A stretch of 64,000 bases of DNA from Phyllobacterium myrsinacearum (GCF_002980555.1 NZ_PVBT01000001.1:1116001-1180000); one strand, 5' to 3'; positions 15,408-25,167 are shown, counted from the stretch's first letter. Numbers and translations: made by a program. The notes: generated from the sequence alone by a model not told the origin.

Positions 15408-16925
15408 ATGACGGACAAACCCGGTCTTCTGGTGGTAGAGGGCATCTCCAAATCATTTGTTGGTTTCAAAGCGTTGGACGGCGTGGATTTCACGGTCCGG
15501 CCGGGAGAGATTCATGCGCTTCTCGGCGAAAATGGCGCGGGAAAATCAACCCTCATCAAGGTCCTGACCGGTGTCCATCAGCCGGACGCCGGCGTGATCA
15601 AAATCGATGGGCAGCCGGTGGTCATGCGCGATACGCAGCATGCCCAGTATCTCGGAATCGGCACGGTTTACCAGGAAGTGAATCTGCTGCCCAACATGTC
15701 CGTTGCCGACAATCTTTTCATTGGCCGCCAGCCGATGCGGTTCGGCTTTGTCAACCGCAAACGGATGGAACAGCAGGCGCGGGACTTGCTGGCGCAATAT
15801 GACCTGCATCTGGATGTTTCGTCCGATTTGTCGCGTTACTCCGTCGCTGTCCAGCAGATCGTGGCAATTGCGCGTGCTGTCGATATGTCGGGGCGGGTTC
15901 TCGTCCTTGACGAACCGACCGCCAGTCTGGACCGGCATGAAACCGAGGTGCTGTTCGCCATCCTTCGCCAGTTGCGCGCCCGCGGTTTTGGCATTGTATT
16001 CATCACGCATTTTCTCGATCAGGTCTATGAAATCTGCGACCGGGTTACGGTCCTGCGCAATGGAAAGCTGGCCGGTAGCGCATTGATCGCGGAACTCCCC
16101 AAGATCGAGCTGGTTACGCTGATGCTCGGGCGAACTCTTGCGGTCGCAACGCACAAGCCGCGCCATGACCGGCCCATTCCCGCCGAAAGGCAATTTTCCT
16201 TCAAGGGACTTGGCCGCAGCCGCAGCATCGCGCCGTTCGATCTCGATATCGGGCAAGGCGAAGTGATCGGGATGGCCGGGCTTTTGGGATCTGGCCGGAC
16301 GGAGACCGCCAAAATCCTGTTCGGGATCGACGCCGCAGATGCGGGGCATATTCGCATCGACGGCAATCCCGTGCTCATCCGAACACCGCGGGACGCGGTC
16401 GCCTGTGGTTTCGGGTTGTGCCCGGAAGATCGCAAGTCTGACGGCATCATAGGCGATCTCTCCGTGCGCGAGAATATTTGCCTGGCGCTGCAGGCTCAGA
16501 AGGGCTGGTTCAACCGGTTGTCAAGCCGCGAACAGACGGGCCTGGCCGACACATTCGTCAAGGCGCTCGATATACGCACCACGGACATTGAAAAGCCGGT
16601 CAAGTTTCTATCGGGTGGCAACCAGCAGAAAGTCATTCTGGCCCGCTGGCTCGCCACCAATCCCCGGTTTCTCATTCTCGACGAGCCGACACGCGGTATC
16701 GATGTGGGTGCGCATGCGGAGATTATCGCGCTGATCAACCGGCTTTGCGATGATGGAATGGCGCTGCTCGTCATCTCCTCGGAAATTGAGGAAATCGTTG
16801 CCTACAGCACCCGCGTCATTGTCCTGCGGGATCGCGCGCATCGCGGCGAAATTTCCGGCGACGATATCACGACTTCAAACATCATGCAGATGATTGCTGC
16901 TGAATCGGAAGGGGCCCCTGCATGA
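15408..16925 (+). CDS. ytfR: Galactofuranose ABC transporter, duplicated ATPase subunit
   Basis: 505 residues with two ATP-binding halves. The first has Walker A GENGAGKST and Walker B VLDEPTA; the second has a degenerate Walker A (GLLGSGRTET), signature LSGGNQQKV and Walker B ILDEPTRG, as in RbsA/MglA/YtfR. ATG 15408 is preferred over the adjacent GTG 15405 because GAGGG precedes it at normal spacing. Its stop overlaps the permease start (ATGA). The protein powers sugar import at the inner membrane. Confidence 0.93.
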   Translation: MTDKPGLLVVEGISKSFVGFKALDGVDFTVRPGEIHALLGENGAGKSTLIKVLTGVHQPDAGVIKIDGQPVVMRDTQHAQYLGIGTVYQEVNLLPNMSVADNLFIGRQPMRFGFVNRKRMEQQARDLLAQYDLHLDVSSDLSRYSVAVQQIVAIARAVDMSGRVLVLDEPTASLDRHETEVLFAILRQLRARGFGIVFITHFLDQVYEICDRVTVLRNGKLAGSALIAELPKIELVTLMLGRTLAVATHKPRHDRPIPAERQFSFKGLGRSRSIAPFDLDIGQGEVIGMAGLLGSGRTETAKILFGIDAADAGHIRIDGNPVLIRTPRDAVACGFGLCPEDRKSDGIIGDLSVRENICLALQAQKGWFNRLSSREQTGLADTFVKALDIRTTDIEKPVKFLSGGNQQKVILARWLATNPRFLILDEPTRGIDVGAHAEIIALINRLCDDGMALLVISSEIEEIVAYSTRVIVLRDRAHRGEISGDDITTSNIMQMIAAESEGAPA

Positions 16926-17938
16926 TCCGTCTGAATACCGCAGCCTTGACGAAAGCCATGCCGCAGCTGCTTTCGCTGATGCTCATATTGTTTCTCAATT
17001 ATCTGGCCTTTCCCGGATTTTTCGAAATACGCCTTCAGGATGGCCGGCTGTTCGGCAGCCTGATCGATGTTTTCAATCGCGGGGCCCCGGTGATCATCCT
17101 TGCAATCGGCATGACCGCCGTCATTGCCAGCCGCGGTGTCGATCTTTCGGTTGGCGCCGTCATGGCCGTCGCGGGCGCGCTGGCCGCCACAATGACGGTC
17201 GCCGGTTATCCCCTGCCTGTTGTCATTCTTGCTGCTCTCGGCGCGGGTCTGGCGTGCGGCCTGTGGAACGGCATTCTGGTTGCCTATTTCGACCTGCAGC
17301 CCATCGTGGCGACCCTGATCCTCATGGTAGCCGGCCGCGGCATTGCGCAGTTGATCACCGAGGGTTCGATTGTCACCTTTACCGAGCCCGGTCTGATCTT
17401 CTTTGGGACGGGCTCGTTTGCTGGCGTTCCCATGCCCATTTTGATTGCGGCCTCGCTTCTCGCCGTCGCGATTGCTGTGGTCAGGCGCACGGCACTCGGT
17501 CTGCTGATTGAATCAATCGGCATCAATCGAAGTGCGAGCAGCTATGCCGGGCTGAACAGCAAACTGCTGCTGCTTGTCATCTACGGGTTTTGCGGTCTCT
17601 GCGCGTCACTGGCCGGGATCATCATCGCTGCGGATATTCGCGGCGCCGATGCCAATAATGCGGGCCTCTGGCTGGAACTGGATGCAATTCTGGCGGTTGT
17701 TGTCGGCGGGACATCGCTGTTTGGCGGCCGCTTTTCCATTCTCATGTCAGCACTCGGCGCCGTCATCATTCAGGCGATGAACACGGGAATATTGCTGTCC
17801 GGCTTTCCGCCTGAATACAACCTTATCCTGAAAGCTCTGGTCATCATCGTCATCCTGCTGGCACAGTCATTTTCATCTCTGGGCGGATGGGCGTTTCTCA
17901 AGGGAGAGTTCCGTTCGAAGGGGACAAAGAGACAATGA
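16922..17938 (+). CDS. ytfT: Galactofuranose ABC transporter permease 1
   Basis: 338 residues with about eight to ten membrane helices and the RbsC-family segments ASRGVDLSVGAVMAV and DAILAVVVGGTSLFGG. Together with YjfF it should form the heteromeric membrane channel, as in the E. coli ytfQRT-yjfF system. Start and stop codons overlap both neighbours (ATGA at each end), showing tight translational coupling. Confidence 0.92.
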   Translation: MIRLNTAALTKAMPQLLSLMLILFLNYLAFPGFFEIRLQDGRLFGSLIDVFNRGAPVIILAIGMTAVIASRGVDLSVGAVMAVAGALAATMTVAGYPLPVVILAALGAGLACGLWNGILVAYFDLQPIVATLILMVAGRGIAQLITEGSIVTFTEPGLIFFGTGSFAGVPMPILIAASLLAVAIAVVRRTALGLLIESIGINRSASSYAGLNSKLLLLVIYGFCGLCASLAGIIIAADIRGADANNAGLWLELDAILAVVVGGTSLFGGRFSILMSALGAVIIQAMNTGILLSGFPPEYNLILKALVIIVILLAQSFSSLGGWAFLKGEFRSKGTKRQ

Positions 17939-18912
17939 ACGCACGCCTTTTGCCCCTGTGTGCCACACTGCTCATCTGCCTCATCGCCTATGCTGCCTGT
18001 GTTTTCCAGTTTCCCGCGATGTTCTCAACCCGTGTTGCCGGCAATCTGCTGACGGACAATGCCTTTCTGGGAATTGCCGCCGTGGGCATGACGTTCGTCA
18101 TTCTTTCGGGCGGCATTGACCTCTCCGTCGGATCGGTGATTGCCTTTACAGGCGTGCTTTTGGCCGTCCTCATCACGCATTATGGCGTTCATCCGCTGAT
18201 TGCCTTTGCAATCGCGCTTTTGATCACCACGGTTTTCGGAGCGAGCATGGGTGTGATCATCCACTATCTCGAAGTGCCGTCCTTCATCGTCACGCTGGCA
18301 GGCATGTTTCTGGCAAGAGGCATGTGCTTTGTGATGACAACGGATTCAATCCCGATTGATCACCCGTTCTATACGGCCTTGCAGGGCCTGTTCTACCGGC
18401 TGCCGGGTGGGGGGAGGCTGACCTTCATCGGTTGCCTCATGGTGCTGGTCTTTTTACTTGGCATTATCGTGGCGCATTTCAGCAAGTTCGGCTCCTACAT
18501 CTATGCGGTGGGTGGAAACCGCACATCGGCCGAGCTGATGGGCGTACCGGTTGCCAGGACCACAATCGGCATCTATGCGATGTCGGGCTTCCTGTCGGGG
18601 CTCGCGGGAATTGTCTTTTCGCTCTACACCTCGGCGGGTTATTCGCTCGCCGCTGTCGGCGTCGAGCTTGATACCATCGCTGCGGTGGTGATTGGCGGGA
18701 CCTTGCTGACCGGGGGCGTCGGCTATATCGCCGGTACGTTCATCGGCGTGATCATCCAGGGGATTATCCAGACCTACATCGTCTTTGATGGAACCTTGTC
18801 CAGCTGGTGGACAAAAATCGTTGTCGGTGTCCTTCTCTTCTCGTTCATTGCCTTGCAACGCATATTGGTGTTCCTGTCACTGAAGAGAGCAACGGCGACC
18901 AGTGGGGGGTGA
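17935..18912 (+). CDS. yjfF: Galactofuranose ABC transporter permease 2
   Basis: 325 residues from ATG 17935, which overlaps the ytfT stop (ATGA); the longer frame from 17887 reads inside ytfT. RbsC-family signatures SGGIDLSVGSVIAF and DTIAAVVIGGTLLTGG are present with multiple membrane helices. Two different permease genes after one double ATPase is the diagnostic layout of the YtfQRT-YjfF system. Confidence 0.92.
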   Translation: MNARLLPLCATLLICLIAYAACVFQFPAMFSTRVAGNLLTDNAFLGIAAVGMTFVILSGGIDLSVGSVIAFTGVLLAVLITHYGVHPLIAFAIALLITTVFGASMGVIIHYLEVPSFIVTLAGMFLARGMCFVMTTDSIPIDHPFYTALQGLFYRLPGGGRLTFIGCLMVLVFLLGIIVAHFSKFGSYIYAVGGNRTSAELMGVPVARTTIGIYAMSGFLSGLAGIVFSLYTSAGYSLAAVGVELDTIAAVVIGGTLLTGGVGYIAGTFIGVIIQGIIQTYIVFDGTLSSWWTKIVVGVLLFSFIALQRILVFLSLKRATATSGG

Positions 18913-18913
18913 T

Positions 18914-19666
18914 GTGCCACGCAACGACCTTTCAAATTACGATTTCCGGACGGCCGGCCATTCGCACACGCATCACGGCCACGTCATGCGCGCGCTCGGC
19001 CTGCGCATCATCAGCGGCGACTACGCCGAGAACAGCATTCTGCCGGGGGATGCCGAGCTGTTCGAGCGCTTCGGCGTATCGCGGACGGTGCTGCGCGAAG
19101 CACTGAAGACGCTGGCGGCCAAGGGGCTGATTCAGCCGCGGGCCAAGATTGGCACACGGGTGCTCGAGCGCTCGCATTGGAACCTGTTCGACCCGGATAT
19201 TCTGGTCTGGCATTTCGAGGCCGGGCCCACGCCGGAATTCCTGTCGAGCCTTCTGGAAATGCGGCTGGCGCTCGAACCCGAGGCGGCGGGCCTCGCCGCA
19301 CGGCGCAGAACGGGGGCTCAGCTCGATACGCTCTATAAATGGGTCGACAGGATGGGGGAGGCCGGCCAAGCCGCATCCAGTTTCGTCGACAGTGATCTGC
19401 AATTTCATATTGCCATTGCCGATGCGTCCCACAATCCCTTCATGCGCTCGATCAGCGCGCTCATCGAGGTGGCTCTGGTGACCACATTCACGATCAGCTC
19501 GCCGATTCCGAACCCTGAGCGCCACAGCTATTCGGTGGCGCGCCACAGGGCAATCGCCGATGCGATCAGGGACCGCAATGTGAGCGCTGCCAAAAAGGCC
19601 ATGCGCGGCGTCATCGAGGATGGTGCAGAACGCGTTCTTGCTGCGACAAATGGTGAGGCGCATTAG
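18914..19666 (+). CDS. GntR/FadR-family transcriptional regulator
   Basis: 250 residues starting at GTG 18914, with GGGGGG nearby and the start one base after the yjfF stop. The N-terminal winged helix (ALGLRIISGDYAENSILPGDAELFERFGVSRTVLREALKTLAAKGLI) is standard GntR; the C-terminal FCD domain has the acidic and histidine ligand positions (DSDLQFHIAIADASHN, ARHRAIADAI). FCD regulators bind small carboxylates or sugar acids. It is co-transcribed with the importer and probably represses it through the palindrome at 14291. Confidence 0.9.
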   Translation: MPRNDLSNYDFRTAGHSHTHHGHVMRALGLRIISGDYAENSILPGDAELFERFGVSRTVLREALKTLAAKGLIQPRAKIGTRVLERSHWNLFDPDILVWHFEAGPTPEFLSSLLEMRLALEPEAAGLAARRRTGAQLDTLYKWVDRMGEAGQAASSFVDSDLQFHIAIADASHNPFMRSISALIEVALVTTFTISSPIPNPERHSYSVARHRAIADAIRDRNVSAAKKAMRGVIEDGAERVLAATNGEAH

Positions 19667-19713
19667 CGGGATTGTTTTTCTGGCTGGAATGCAGACAGAT
19701 GCTGCAGAACAGG

Positions 19714-19741
19714 TTGACGCTGCAATTCGACAGGCTATAAA
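19714..19741 (+). promoter_or_regulatory. Promoter of tRNA-Ser
   Basis: TTGACG (19714-19719), 16-base spacer, TATAAA (19736-19741), about 93 bases before the mature tRNA. A strong sigma-70-type match in an otherwise empty gap. Confidence 0.6.
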
Positions 19742-19833
19742 GGCCTGCGAATGACATTCGGTAGCAAAGTGGTTGCAAACTGCCTTTTTCCGAAATGATC
19801 CTGAACCAGATCATCAAGTGTATTCAATAGGTT

Positions 19834-19923
19834 GGAGGGGTGGCCGAGCGGTTTAAGGCACCGGTCTTGAAAACCGGCGTAGGTGAGAGCCTACCGTGGG
19901 TTCGAATCCCACCCCCTCCGCCA
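19834..19923 (+). tRNA. tRNA-Ser (UGA anticodon)
   Basis: 90 bases with a perfect 7-pair acceptor stem (GGAGGGG with CCCCTCC), discriminator G and encoded CCA. The anticodon stem CCGGT/ACCGG encloses loop CTTGAAA with anticodon TGA, reading UCA and related serine codons. The long variable arm (TAGG…CCTA) and the GGTTCGAATCC T-arm are typical of class II serine tRNA. Confidence 0.97.
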
Positions 19924-19938
19924 TAACTCCCATTGCCA

Positions 19939-20529
19939 TCATCCGCCCATTGTCATGCGAACGAGTTCAACAACGGACGTTGTGCCGAGTTTTGTCGAAA
20001 TGTTCACGCGGTGGGCGTCGACAGTGCGGGGGGATATGCCGAGGGCATTGGCAATAGCCTTCGTGTCGAAGCCGCGGCAGATCATGTTCAAAATCTCGCT
20101 TTCGCGTGGCGTCAGCGTTGCCAGCAATGCCTCGTCCTGCTGCCGCTCGAGCGCGGTGTCGAGCAGCCGTTCCATGGCATGGATGGTTGCAAACAAGGTG
20201 TCGGCATCAACGGGCTTGGAGAGAAAATCCGTGACGCCAACCTGAAAGGCCGCGCGGCAGGCCGCGACATCGCCGTGTCCGGTCAAAATGACCAGCGGCC
20301 AGCGGATTCCCTGCGCAAGCAGCCGTTGATGCAGCTCCAGCCCATTCACCTGCGGCATTGCCAGATCCACCAGCAGGTATCCCGGCTTGTTCCGGTCGAC
20401 TTGCGCGAGGAACGTGCCGGCATCGACGAAGGTCCGGACGGTCATGTCCCGGGCGCGGAACAACAGCGACAGACCTTCCCTGACCGCATCGTCGTCATCG
20501 ATGAGATAGATGGGGTATTGCGATGTCAT
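19939..20529 (-). CDS. FixJ/LuxR-type response regulator
   Basis: 196 residues: a receiver domain (DDDD at 11-14, phospho-acceptor Asp55 in LLVDLAMP, Thr in ILTGHGD, Lys in SKPVD) and a LuxR-type HTH (LTPRESEILNMICRGFDTKAI…). The layout and the LTGHGD segment match the FixJ/TodT group. Its gene is divergent from a membrane histidine kinase with 266 bases between them, so the two probably form one system. Likely targets are the promoters in that gap; the signal is unknown. Confidence 0.9.
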   Translation of the reverse strand: MTSQYPIYLIDDDDAVREGLSLLFRARDMTVRTFVDAGTFLAQVDRNKPGYLLVDLAMPQVNGLELHQRLLAQGIRWPLVILTGHGDVAACRAAFQVGVTDFLSKPVDADTLFATIHAMERLLDTALERQQDEALLATLTPRESEILNMICRGFDTKAIANALGISPRTVDAHRVNISTKLGTTSVVELVRMTMGG

Positions 20530-20795
20530 GCCGTCGATCCTGCCCCGGACAATTGATTTTGCAATAGCGCACCGCGGTTGTTTGCGCGAATCATATTCGC
20601 GCGAGCACTCAAGCCATGATACGCCCGTTGAAACGTTTCATCACAGGTCATTCCGTTGCACGGGGAAAAAATGGCGGGGATAGAAGGCGGCAAATCAATC
20701 TGGCGCGTTGCCGCTATCAACGTGCTATGAATTCATTGAGGTGAGGCTGCCGGTTCAAGGCATCCGATTGGGACAACGGCAATTCCGGTGCGGCG

Positions 20796-22448
20796 ATGGT
20801 GAAACCATATTCGATCAGGGCCTTTCTCGTTCAATGGATTGCGATTGAGCTTGTGGTTGTCGCAATCGTTGCCGCCATATGCGTGATCCAGATTCGCGAC
20901 GATTTTGCACATAAACGTTTGGTAATGACGGGCCAGCTTTCGACACTAGGGGCGGAGATGCGGGCGAGCCTGACGCTGTTGCAACAGGTGTTGCAATTGC
21001 CTGACGGTGATAGCCATCCATCATTCCGGCAGATTGCCTTGGGCATCATGAAAACCAATCCCTATTGCAACAGTATCCATCTTTACGAGGTCAAGCCTGG
21101 TCAATCGGAGATGAGCGAAACGATCAGCGTGCCTTCCACGAGCGCAACGCCGGAAGAGACGGATTTGCAGACCATGGTAAGTGCCGTTGCGCGCCAACCC
21201 GAAGGGGAAATTGTCAACTATGCGCCGCCTCAGTTTGCCGATCATGTCGTGTTTGCAATGAAGTTCATGAACCGGCAGACACCGGCGGTCATCATCGCCG
21301 TCTACGATGCCGGCAAGGCGATTCAATCGATCCATGTGCCCGGAAACATGGAATACCAACTTCGCTTGGGGAGTAGGGTGATTTATACGGCGAACCCGCA
21401 ACCGCGCGGGTTTTTGCGGACAATCCTGCCATGGTTTTCGGTTGATCTGACCAGAACACCCGAGCATCCCGATGATGATGTTCAGTTTCACAGCCATTTC
21501 GAAAATCAAGTCACACTTGGCGAGCTGCTGGATTGGCGGTTGATTGTCCCGCTGTCGCTGCTTGGTCTCGCGGCATTGTACGTCTTTCATCTGCTGGTGA
21601 ACCAGCGCAGGGCATTGGCGCAAGCGCGAGAGGCCGAGCAGTCCGCCCGCCGCCAGATGGATTCGCTCCGGCATGAAACCCGATTGTCCCAGGCCTTGCG
21701 GGTCAATGCTGTCGGTGAATTGGCCTCGGGCATTGCCCATGAACTCACACAGCCCCTCACGGCCTTGCTCAGCCAGAGCCAGGCGGGACTCATTCTCCTG
21801 GACCAGGAGAAGACCGGGACCAAGGACAGTGGCCTCCGGCAGGCGCTTTCCGCCAATGTGCGCGAGGCCCGGCGTGCCGGCAACATCCTGCACCGGATGC
21901 GCGATTACATCGTCGGGAATGATGTTCAACCGGTGCTGCAGGACCTCAACCCGATCGTCGTGAACATGGTCGAGCTGATGCGGGCGAAACTGAAGGAACA
22001 GAATATCGAGATATCGATGGATTTTGCCGCCCCGTCGCCGAAATCGGTGGTGGGTGCCATTGAGCTTGAACAGGTCATTCACAATCTTCTGCGCAACGCT
22101 ATCGATGCCCTGTCCGAATGCAGCCATGACCGCAAGAGGATCGCCATCAGGACATTCGGTCAGGACAGGGTCAACATCATCGAAATTGCCGATAACGGCC
22201 CGGGACTATCCGGCGACGTCCTCAAAAACCTGTTCCATCCATTCTTCACGACCAAGGAGAACGGCATGGGTCTTGGCCTTTCCCTCTGCACGCGGCTGCT
22301 GGAGCGCTCGGGCGGCACGCTCCATGCCCGCAATGACGATGGAGCGGTGTTCTGGATCACGCTGCCTCGGGGGCGGGCGGCATCGCCGCTCATATCTCAA
22401 GGATCAGCGGACAGTGATCCGATACCTCCGGCGTTGTCACCACGGTAA
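20796..22448 (+). CDS. Membrane histidine kinase, FixL-like kinase core
   Basis: 550 residues. One membrane helix (about 10-31), an extracytoplasmic domain of about 215 residues with no recognised fold, a second helix (about 250-268), a coiled-coil linker (LAQAREAEQSARRQMDSLRHE) and the kinase core. His315 in GIAHELTQPL is the phospho-site; HATPase motifs NLLRNAID, IADNGPGL and GMGLGLSL are present. It is divergent from the FixJ-like regulator. The last 59 bases overlap the convergent EEP-family gene, and the final 20 residues are low complexity. Confidence 0.9.
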   Translation: MVKPYSIRAFLVQWIAIELVVVAIVAAICVIQIRDDFAHKRLVMTGQLSTLGAEMRASLTLLQQVLQLPDGDSHPSFRQIALGIMKTNPYCNSIHLYEVKPGQSEMSETISVPSTSATPEETDLQTMVSAVARQPEGEIVNYAPPQFADHVVFAMKFMNRQTPAVIIAVYDAGKAIQSIHVPGNMEYQLRLGSRVIYTANPQPRGFLRTILPWFSVDLTRTPEHPDDDVQFHSHFENQVTLGELLDWRLIVPLSLLGLAALYVFHLLVNQRRALAQAREAEQSARRQMDSLRHETRLSQALRVNAVGELASGIAHELTQPLTALLSQSQAGLILLDQEKTGTKDSGLRQALSANVREARRAGNILHRMRDYIVGNDVQPVLQDLNPIVVNMVELMRAKLKEQNIEISMDFAAPSPKSVVGAIELEQVIHNLLRNAIDALSECSHDRKRIAIRTFGQDRVNIIEIADNGPGLSGDVLKNLFHPFFTTKENGMGLGLSLCTRLLERSGGTLHARNDDGAVFWITLPRGRAASPLISQGSADSDPIPPALSPR

Positions 22449-23190
22449 ATTCCCGAACCCCGACGTTCCGGTTCACCAGCATGTAGTCGGCGAACCGCCC
22501 CGGCTTGCGATAGTGCGAAGTGCGGGTTCCGCCGAACCCTCCGGCCGTGACCAGGTCCGTCAGCCCGATTTCGGCGAGTACCGCGAAGGTCTCGCTTCCC
22601 GGTTCGACATTGAAATCACCGCACACAATCAGCGGATCGTCCGGCGCGGCAATGCGTCGTGCCAGTTCCTGCAGTCTGCGCGCCTGTGCCAGCCGTTCGG
22701 GCGTATCCATCTTTCCATTAACATCGCGCAGCCCGTGCATGTGGACAATGGCGACCATGCGGTTGCGCGCATAGTCGTAAACCCGGATTGCGTGCGCGGG
22801 CCGCGATCTCGGATGGTCGCCATAGCCATGCGGTGAAAACGCCTTGTGCACGAAATCCTGGGCCTGCGCCGTCACCGGCAGTGAGTTCCGCACAAATGTC
22901 GCCAGTCCCCATTGCGAGGGCACCGGCTCATCGTTGTTCCACAATACGCCCTGGGCTGCCGGACAGAACATGGCGGTATGGTGGGGGAGCGCGGCTGCGA
23001 CATCGCGGAAAAAATTGGCGCGCTGGGGCAGGAGATGATCGCCGTCGCGATAAAGCAGCCAATCATCCGCGGCTTCCGGGCTATGGATCACTTCCTGCAG
23101 GCACAGGACATCGGGCTGATCGGTTTGGAGATAGGCTATCAACGGTTCGTGCAGCTTGCCGCCCCAGCCGTTGAGGCTCATGATTCTCAT
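22390..23190 (-). CDS. Endonuclease/exonuclease/phosphatase (EEP) family protein
   Basis: 266 residues from ATG 23190, which overlaps the MFS gene stop (ATGA); a longer frame to 23313 runs into the MFS coding sequence. EEP-fold motifs: MRIMSLNGWGG start, LCLQEV (metal-binding Glu), VCGDFNV and SDHCPLILEI at the end. Members are Mg-dependent phosphodiesterases or phosphomonoesterases acting on nucleic acids, phosphoinositides or sphingolipids; the substrate here is open. The 3' end overlaps the convergent kinase gene by 59 bases. Confidence 0.85.
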   Translation of the reverse strand: MRIMSLNGWGGKLHEPLIAYLQTDQPDVLCLQEVIHSPEAADDWLLYRDGDHLLPQRANFFRDVAAALPHHTAMFCPAAQGVLWNNDEPVPSQWGLATFVRNSLPVTAQAQDFVHKAFSPHGYGDHPRSRPAHAIRVYDYARNRMVAIVHMHGLRDVNGKMDTPERLAQARRLQELARRIAAPDDPLIVCGDFNVEPGSETFAVLAEIGLTDLVTAGGFGGTRTSHYRKPGRFADYMLVNRNVGVREFTVVTTPEVSDHCPLILEI

Positions 23191-24425
23191 GCCGCCGAAT
23201 CTCCATGGAACGCGGGTGACGCCGGAACAGGCCGGGCTTGCGGAAATGGCCTGAAGGTCAGGGCGATGAGGAATGCGCCGATGCCGATGGCCCAGGCTCC
23301 GATGTAAAGCCATTCGTAGCTGGCGAATGTATCGTAGATCAATCCTCCGGCCAATGGACCCGTGGCCATGCCCAGGCCGCCAGCCATTGCCGTTCCGCCG
23401 ATGATGGTGCCCATCATGCGCATGGGAAAATTCTCGCGGGCCAGCACCGCGTAGAGCGGCATGACCCCGGCATAGATGAAACCGAACAATGCGGCCACGG
23501 CATAAAACCCGGCAAGCTCCTGCACGAAGACATAGGCCAGTGCCCCGAATGCCTGGATCAGGAGCCCGCCAACCAGTACGCGCTTGGCGCCGAGGCGGTC
23601 ACCCAGAATGCCAAAGACGATGCGTCCGCCAAGTCCCGCCAGTCCTTCCACGCTGTAGATCGAAACCGCCGCAATCAGCGGAATTCCGCAGCTGACCGCA
23701 TAACTTACCGTATGGAAAATCGGGCCGGAGTGGGTGGCGCAGCAGAAGAAGTTGGTCAGAAGCAGGATGATGAACTGCGGGGACCGGATGGCTTGCGCGA
23801 GGGACATGGACGACTGCGGTTCCGCGCTTTGCAGCGCCTGGGCGCTTCCCGCTTCCGCGGCTGGCGGGCGGCGGACGAAAAGGGCGGCGGGGATCATCAC
23901 AGCGGCGGCAACGCCGGCAATGATCAGCATGGATGTGCGCCAGTCATGGATCGAGACAAGCCATGCCGCCAAAGGGGACATGGTCATTGGCGCCATTCCC
24001 ATCCCCGCCGAAACCAGCGATACGGCAAGGCTGCGCTGCGTGTCGAACCAGCCGGTGACGCAGGCCATCATCGGCGCGAAGATTGCGGCGGTGGCAGCGC
24101 CGACGACGAGGCCGAAGATCAGTTGAAACTCGACCAGCGACGTCGCACGGCTGGCCAGCGCCAGGCTTGCGGTCAAAAGCACCGAGCCGGTCAGCACCAC
24201 GGGCCGGGCGCCAAACCTGTCGGACAGGTTTCCCCACAGCATGCTTGCCGATGCCATGGAGATGAACCCGATCGTCATGGCGCCGGACACGCCGGTGACC
24301 GACCAGCCCGTATCCCGGGCAATGGGCTGAAGAAAGACCGGGAGGGAAAACATCGCGCCGATGGCCATGCAGCCCAAGAGGCCGCCTGCCGCGACGATGA
24401 CCCAGCGATAGGAAGCATTGGTCAT
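23187..24425 (-). CDS. MFS transporter
   Basis: 412 residues with twelve predicted membrane helices and a central cytoplasmic loop (around 195-215). The motif GNLSDRFGARPVVLTGS between helices 2 and 3 is the MFS signature, and the second half has GILGDRLGAKRVLVGG. Overall it resembles the oxalate/formate and monocarboxylate porter group. AAGGAGAAG precedes ATG 24425. It is coupled to the EEP-family gene by an ATGA overlap. The substrate cannot be told from sequence. Confidence 0.88.
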   Translation of the reverse strand: MTNASYRWVIVAAGGLLGCMAIGAMFSLPVFLQPIARDTGWSVTGVSGAMTIGFISMASASMLWGNLSDRFGARPVVLTGSVLLTASLALASRATSLVEFQLIFGLVVGAATAAIFAPMMACVTGWFDTQRSLAVSLVSAGMGMAPMTMSPLAAWLVSIHDWRTSMLIIAGVAAAVMIPAALFVRRPPAAEAGSAQALQSAEPQSSMSLAQAIRSPQFIILLLTNFFCCATHSGPIFHTVSYAVSCGIPLIAAVSIYSVEGLAGLGGRIVFGILGDRLGAKRVLVGGLLIQAFGALAYVFVQELAGFYAVAALFGFIYAGVMPLYAVLARENFPMRMMGTIIGGTAMAGGLGMATGPLAGGLIYDTFASYEWLYIGAWAIGIGAFLIALTFRPFPQARPVPASPAFHGDSAA

Positions 24426-24484
24426 TGCACTTCTCCTTATCAGCTGTTGCACAGATTTTTCGGGCTGTTCTTTGCCTCGCAGTA

Positions 24485-25114
24485 TTATTTGGGCCGGGCG
24501 ACAACGCGCAGCTTGCCGCTTTTGCCGCCGCCACAGAAAAACTGATCGCCGCCATCGGATTCGAGCCCCGATACCCCGGTGCCCGATGGCATGTCGAGGA
24601 TCGTCAGGACGTCGCCGGTTTCAGGGTTCAGGCGCCTGACGTCACTGTGATCTTTTTCCCAGGTGCCGTGCCAGAGTTCCCCGTCAACCCAGGTTACGCC
24701 GGTGACCATGCGATTGGACTCGATGGTGCGAAGAATGGCACCTGTCTGCGGATCGATCTGATGGATTTTCCGGCCCTGGTGCTGTCCGACCCAGAGCGTT
24801 CCTTCCGCCCAGGCAAGTCCTGAATCGCCGCCGCCGCCGGGCGCCGGGATCGTGGAGAGCACGCGGCCCGTCTCCGGGTCGACTTTCTGGATGCTGTCTT
24901 CGGCGATCTGAAAGAGATAGCGGCCATCGAAAGCGGTTCCCGCATGGGCGGCAATGTCAATGGAGCGCAGCACGGCACCGCTTTCCGGATCGAGCGCATT
25001 CAGCTTTTCGCCCGAAGCGAACCAGACGTTCCGTCCATCGAAGGTAACACCAGCCACCTCGTCAGCGCCGGGAAATGGGCCATACTCGCGGAGAATTTTG
25101 GCAGATTGTTTCAT
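24485..25114 (-). CDS. Beta-propeller protein, glutamine-cyclotransferase/PQQ-repeat-like
   Basis: 209 residues made of repeated blades of the form VTFDGRNVWFASGEKLNALD, LAWAEGTLWVGQHQGRKIHQID and VTWVDGELWHGTWEK. This is the pattern of glutamine-cyclotransferase-like and SMP-30-like propellers. There is no signal peptide. AAGGATGACATC precedes the ATG. Nearby regulators (TPR-HTH and HxlR) on the same strand may control it. Enzymatic activity is not shown by the sequence. Confidence 0.72.
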   Translation of the reverse strand: MKQSAKILREYGPFPGADEVAGVTFDGRNVWFASGEKLNALDPESGAVLRSIDIAAHAGTAFDGRYLFQIAEDSIQKVDPETGRVLSTIPAPGGGGDSGLAWAEGTLWVGQHQGRKIHQIDPQTGAILRTIESNRMVTGVTWVDGELWHGTWEKDHSDVRRLNPETGDVLTILDMPSGTGVSGLESDGGDQFFCGGGKSGKLRVVARPK

Positions 25115-25167
25115 GATGTCATCCTTGTCACTGAGAGCAAGTTTTGTTTCTTGGCGTCATTCTGACC

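Noticed and set aside
19834-19923. tRNA-Ser as a mobile-element attachment site
   Set aside because: No integrase gene adjacent and no repeat of the tRNA 3' end found in the window by eye.
23238-24545. 435-residue plus-strand open frame
   Set aside because: Antisense to the MFS gene; His/Gly/Arg-rich and without recognisable domains.
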